Shown here in pieces: positions 15,211 through 17,597 of a stretch of DNA of 17,597 nt; the stretch's first letter is position 1, and each line of letters opens with the position of its first letter. The notes under the pieces are model-generated. The model saw only the letters and a program-made list of their open reading frames with translations, did not search any database and had not been told where the DNA came from. Position numbers and translations under genes: made by a program. Source of the DNA: CAZHRJ01 sp964534765 (GTDB taxonomy: Bacteria; Lindowbacteria; 2-12-FULL-62-27); the NCBI GenBank assembly GCA_964534765.1, contig CAZHRJ010000056.1:1-17597 (forward strand). The letters run 5' to 3'.

Positions 15211-16380
15211 TTACCCTCCAATATCCGCGAAGGGCCCCTTCTCCCTGACCTTGTCGAACTCCTCCACCGGTTTGGTAATTTTTGCCGCCAGTTTCATTTT
15301 GTGAACACCTGGAATACAGAAATATTTCGGATTGTCCCGGACTTTCAATATGAACGACTGATCGGCGTGGATATCGAGCTTGACAACGTCCCCGCGCTGC
15401 AGCCGCATAATCTCGCCGATGGTCAGCCGCGCTTTACCCACTTCCACTTTCAGCGGCACATAGATCTCCTCGATCCGCTGCTTCAAATTCTCGATCTGCT
15501 CCTCCGTCGACCGCTTCCGGATCGAGGAATACCAGAATTGCGCCGAGAGCTTGTTCACAATCGGCTCCAGAACAATGTAGGGGATACAGAGGTTGATCAT
15601 CCCCTCCACTTCGGACACTTTCGTCTCCAGCGTGACGAGAACCACCATGTCGTTCGGCGGGACGATCTGGACAAACTGCGGATTGGCCTCGATCTTGTCC
15701 AGCTTCGGCTTTAAATCCACCACGTTCGACCAGCACTCCCTCAGTGACGCGAGAATCTTCTGGACAATCCGCTCCATGACCGATATCTCAATGTCGGTCA
15801 GCTCCCGCGACAGATTGGTCGAGTATCCCTTCCCGCCCAGAATCCGGTCGATGATCGTGAATACAATGCTTGGATCTATCTCAAACACGCTCGACCCTTC
15901 CAGCGGCTGCATCTCCACTATCGCCAGAGTCGACGGATTCGGCAGTGACTTTACAAACTCCTCGTACGTCAGCTGGTCAACACTGGCGACATGGACATGA
16001 ACCAGCGCCCGGAGCTGGGCCGATAGAGACGTGGTGACGAAGCGGGCGAAAGTCTCATGGATCATCTGGAGCGTCCGGATCTGGTCCTTTGAGAATTTGT
16101 CCGGCCGCTTGAAATCGTATGGCTTGATTTTCGGCTTCTTGCTCTTCGACGGGGAAAAAATCCTCGGCTCTCCGCTCGGCGTCCCCATCATCGTCTGCGC
16201 GGCCGGGGCCGCCGGCTCCCCGTAGGACGGCATCGATACGGTGGACGATGGCATCGCGGCGGACGGAGCGGCCGCCATGGGCGCGGCGGCTGGGGCGGCC
16301 GCGGCGGCACCCGCCTCGGCGGGGGTCGATATCGCCGCCAGAAGCTGGTCGATCTCGTCCTGAGAGAGTACTTCCGTCAT
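15211..16380 (-). CDS. fliM: Flagellar motor switch protein FliM
   Basis: FliM is the C-ring protein that binds CheY-P and sets rotation direction. The 389-residue product starts with the CheY-binding peptide LSQDEIDQLLAAI (5-17), followed by an Ala/Pro/Met-rich linker of about 60 residues, longer than in most FliM proteins. The CheC-like middle domain begins YDFKRPDKFSKDQIRTLQMI at about 89 and includes DPSIVFTIIDRILGGKG. The C-terminal SpoA domain (about 300-375) contains EEIYVPLKVEVGKARLTIGE and RLQRGDVVKLD. The ATG at 16380 has GGAG seven bases upstream. It sits 49 bases after fliL. Confidence 0.96.
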   Translation of the reverse strand: MTEVLSQDEIDQLLAAISTPAEAGAAAAAPAAAPMAAAPSAAMPSSTVSMPSYGEPAAPAAQTMMGTPSGEPRIFSPSKSKKPKIKPYDFKRPDKFSKDQIRTLQMIHETFARFVTTSLSAQLRALVHVHVASVDQLTYEEFVKSLPNPSTLAIVEMQPLEGSSVFEIDPSIVFTIIDRILGGKGYSTNLSRELTDIEISVMERIVQKILASLRECWSNVVDLKPKLDKIEANPQFVQIVPPNDMVVLVTLETKVSEVEGMINLCIPYIVLEPIVNKLSAQFWYSSIRKRSTEEQIENLKQRIEEIYVPLKVEVGKARLTIGEIMRLQRGDVVKLDIHADQSFILKVRDNPKYFCIPGVHKMKLAAKITKPVEEFDKVREKGPFADIGG

Positions 16381-16429
16381 CTGGCTGCTCCCCCCTCCAC
16401 AAATCCGAACGCCTGGGGAATTGGGATGA

Positions 16430-17014
16430 TCACTGGACGATATACTCCTCGAACATGATGTCGACTAGGGTCCCGTGCTCAAGAACCTCGTTCATCCGCG
16501 CGAGCAGTTCCTCCTCGACCCGGTCGAGATTCTTGTACTGGAGCTCCTCCAGCGTCTTCGTTCCCAGAACCTTGTAGACGATCTCCCGCAGCATCGGCAG
16601 CCGGTCGGTCAGCTCGGTCCGGAATTCTGTCCCCTTCAGGTCATAGTCCTTGTTGTATCCGAGCGAAATGATGCACTTGACGTTGTGCTGCTCGCCCCGG
16701 TCGGTGATGACGATCTTGAAATCAAGAACGTCCTTCGACCCCAGCCTGAACGGCGACAGCGTCGTGTAAGTCTTTTTCTTCTCCTCGTCCTTCTTATCAG
16801 GCTTGTCGTCCTTGTAGGGATCAGACTGCATCGTCGCGACCTTCCAGGCCACAAAGACGATGATGGCGATGGTGACCAGGGCCAGTGACGAAAAAAGGAT
16901 GATCTTGAACAGCAGCGGCTTTTTCTTCTTGTCCCCTTCCCCTTCCGCCGGCTCTTCGGCTTCCTTCCCTTTGCCCTTTTCCTCTTTCTTCTCTTTGCCT
17001 TTCTCTTCAGCCAC
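16430..17014 (-). CDS. fliL: Flagellar basal-body-associated protein FliL
   Basis: FliL is an inner-membrane protein that surrounds or supports the stator near the motor. The 194-residue product has a cytoplasmic N-terminus very rich in Lys and Glu (1-32), one membrane helix (about 34-57, FKIILFSSLALVTIAIIVFV), then a periplasmic domain with TTLSPFRLGSKDVLDFKIVI, a long helix containing DRVEEELLARMNEVL, and the conserved end with VDIMFEEYIVQ. It has the expected FliL length and topology; the charged N-terminus is longer than usual. The start is GTG at 17014; an overlapping ATG at 17019 is in another frame and stops at once. A promoter-like element lies just upstream, so this may head a sub-operon. 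Confidence 0.9.
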   Translation of the reverse strand: MAEEKGKEKKEEKGKGKEAEEPAEGEGDKKKKPLLFKIILFSSLALVTIAIIVFVAWKVATMQSDPYKDDKPDKKDEEKKKTYTTLSPFRLGSKDVLDFKIVITDRGEQHNVKCIISLGYNKDYDLKGTEFRTELTDRLPMLREIVYKVLGTKTLEELQYKNLDRVEEELLARMNEVLEHGTLVDIMFEEYIVQ

Positions 17015-17046
17015 TGCTCATCACCACCTTTTCTTTCTGAAACTCC

Positions 17047-17075
17047 ATTCTATCGCGCCGGCGCCGCGGGAGCAA
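17047..17075 (-). promoter_or_regulatory. Candidate sigma-70-type promoter ahead of fliL
   Basis: On the minus strand TTGCTC (17075-17070) and TAGAAT (17052-17047) are separated by exactly 17 bases. The -10 box matches the consensus at five of six positions. Predicted transcription would start near 17040, about 26 bases before the fliL GTG. The flbD-fliL gap also holds a perfect palindrome CCAGGTCGACCTGG (17086-17099) just upstream, which could be an operator. Pattern evidence only. Confidence 0.35.
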
Positions 17076-17085
17076 GTCCGGCGCG

Positions 17086-17099
17086 CCAGGTCGACCTGG
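17086..17099. repeat. 14-bp perfect palindrome upstream of the fliL promoter candidate
   Basis: CCAGGTCGACCTGG is its own reverse complement and lies 10 bases upstream of the candidate -35 box. A second, 10-bp palindrome GCGCCGGCGC lies at 17055-17064 inside the spacer. It may be a regulator site, a short hairpin after flbD or chance in GC-rich DNA. Confidence 0.5.
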
Positions 17100-17104
17100 G
17101 CTCC

Positions 17105-17302
17105 CTAGGGCTCCTGGGCCATCGCGGCCAGCTGCCGCCGATACTGAACAATCCTCTGCATCACCATTTCAACCGATTCCTTGATCACAGCCTTCCGGCC
17201 GGAAACCAGGGTGACAATCGTGTCGGGCGTCTTTTCAAGATATTCGATCTGATGCGGGTTCAAATAGAATTTCTCCCCGTTCAGCCGCGTCACCTCGATC
17301 AT
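17105..17302 (-). CDS. flbD: Flagellar FlbD family protein
   Basis: A 65-residue protein matching the short FlbD family found next to flgE in Firmicutes, Spirochaetes and other non-proteobacterial flagellar operons (unrelated to the Caulobacter FlbD regulator). It opens MIEVTRLNGEKFYLNPHQIE and continues EKTPDTIVTLVSGRKAVIKE, both typical blocks, then a C-terminal helix. It has no membrane segment. The family's role is not firmly established; association with the hook or stator is inferred from gene order. ATG at 17302 follows the flgE stop by 28 bases and has only a weak ribosome site. In many relatives motA and motB come next; here fliL does. Confidence 0.93.
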   Translation of the reverse strand: MIEVTRLNGEKFYLNPHQIEYLEKTPDTIVTLVSGRKAVIKESVEMVMQRIVQYRRQLAAMAQEP

Positions 17303-17330
17303 TCCGATTCAGCCCGGTAGAGCACGCTCA

Positions 17331-17597
17331 CTATTGTTTCAGCGCCAGAACTTCCTGGATCATCTGGTCCGCTGTCCGGATGGTCCGGGAACTGGCTTGA
17401 AATCCCCGCTGCGTGATGATCATCTCCGTGAATTCCACCGTCAGATCGACGTTGGAACCCTCCAGAGCGCCGCCGATCACCGTTCCCCGACCGCCAGTCC
17501 GGGCGATGCCGATGATGGGCGTTCCCGAGTTGCCCGTCGTCCGGTAATAGCTGTTCCCCTCCTTCAGGAGTCCCGCCGGGTTGACAAAGGCGGCCAG
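17331..17597 (-). CDS. flgE: Flagellar hook protein FlgE, C-terminal fragment
   Basis: The last 88 codons of a gene that runs off the right edge, ending TAG at 17331-17333. The translation opens LAAFVNPAGLLKEGNSYYR and closes with GALEGSNVDLTVEFTEMIIT, QRGFQASSRTIRTADQMIQE and VLALKQ. This is the C-terminal D0 region shared by hook and distal rod proteins (FlgE/FlgG/FlgF family) that forms the inner coiled-coil of the axial structure. FlgE is preferred over FlgG because flbD follows directly, as in many flgE-flbD operons, and because of the LAxFxNPxGL block. The fragment is in frame with the window edge and shows no break. Confidence 0.88.
   Translation of the reverse strand: MAAFVNPAGLLKEGNSYYRTTGNSGTPIIGIARTGGRGTVIGGALEGSNVDLTVEFTEMIITQRGFQASSRTIRTADQMIQEVLALKQ

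Noticed and set aside
6771..17014. Many long open frames on the plus strand opposite the flagellar genes
   Set aside because: They are Arg/Pro/Ser-rich shadows typical of GC-rich coding DNA, lack ribosome sites and show no recognisable motifs, while the minus-strand products are clear family members.
17331..17597. The fragment as FlgG rather than FlgE
   Set aside because: The D0 tails are alike, but the LAxFxNPxGL block and the flbD gene directly after favour FlgE; some doubt remains because only 88 residues are visible.

Overview
This window is the distal part of a large flagellar and type III export operon on the minus strand. It is followed on the same strand by a four-gene cassette linked to nucleotide-sugar and glycan chemistry, and at the left edge by a broken sensor kinase and an intact response regulator on the plus strand. 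The DNA is GC-rich with many GTG starts. The rotor protein in the FliN slot is FliY-like (CheC/CheX-like middle domain plus C-terminal SpoA domain). An flbD gene follows the hook gene, and the order flgE-flbD-fliL-fliM-fliY-fliO-P-Q-R-flhB-flhA-flhF matches Firmicutes, Spirochaetes and several deep-branching phyla rather than classical Proteobacteria. I infer an uncultured, motile, non-proteobacterial bacterium (Nitrospirota, Omnitrophota or Hydrogenedentota-like lineages would fit), but the phylum cannot be fixed from the sequence alone.

Right to left in transcription order: the C-terminal end of flgE (cut by the window edge), flbD, a gap with a promoter-like element where motA-motB would sit in many relatives, then fliL, fliM, a FliY-type fliN, an inserted Maf/DUF115 flagellin glycosyltransferase, fliO, fliP, fliQ, fliR, flhB, flhA and flhF. 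Junctions are tight, with several stop/start overlaps. The operon ends at an exact 28-bp-stem palindrome built from tandem 9-mers, just after flhF. No flhG, motA, motB, fliA or che gene is visible.

Downstream of the palindrome (5210 to 1109, minus strand) lie an MnmA/ThiI-like PP-loop sulfurtransferase-type gene, a SpsF-like cytidylyltransferase, a PseG-like UDP-sugar hydrolase and an ATP-grasp-fold protein. The last three are joined by GTGA and ATGA overlaps. With Maf inside the export operon, PseG and SpsF point to decoration of flagellin with a pseudaminic- or legionaminic-type nonulosonic acid. The ATP-grasp partner is the least explained member and could modify the sugar or glycan.

On the plus strand, positions about 51-589 hold the C-terminal half of a phytochrome/PAS-type histidine kinase with one clear frameshift, followed by a complete Rcp1-like single-domain response regulator (670-1119). 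That regulator's end overlaps the end of the ATP-grasp gene by 11 bp in convergent orientation. No tRNA, rRNA, CRISPR array or insertion sequence was seen, and no stretch over 300 bases lacks a gene.
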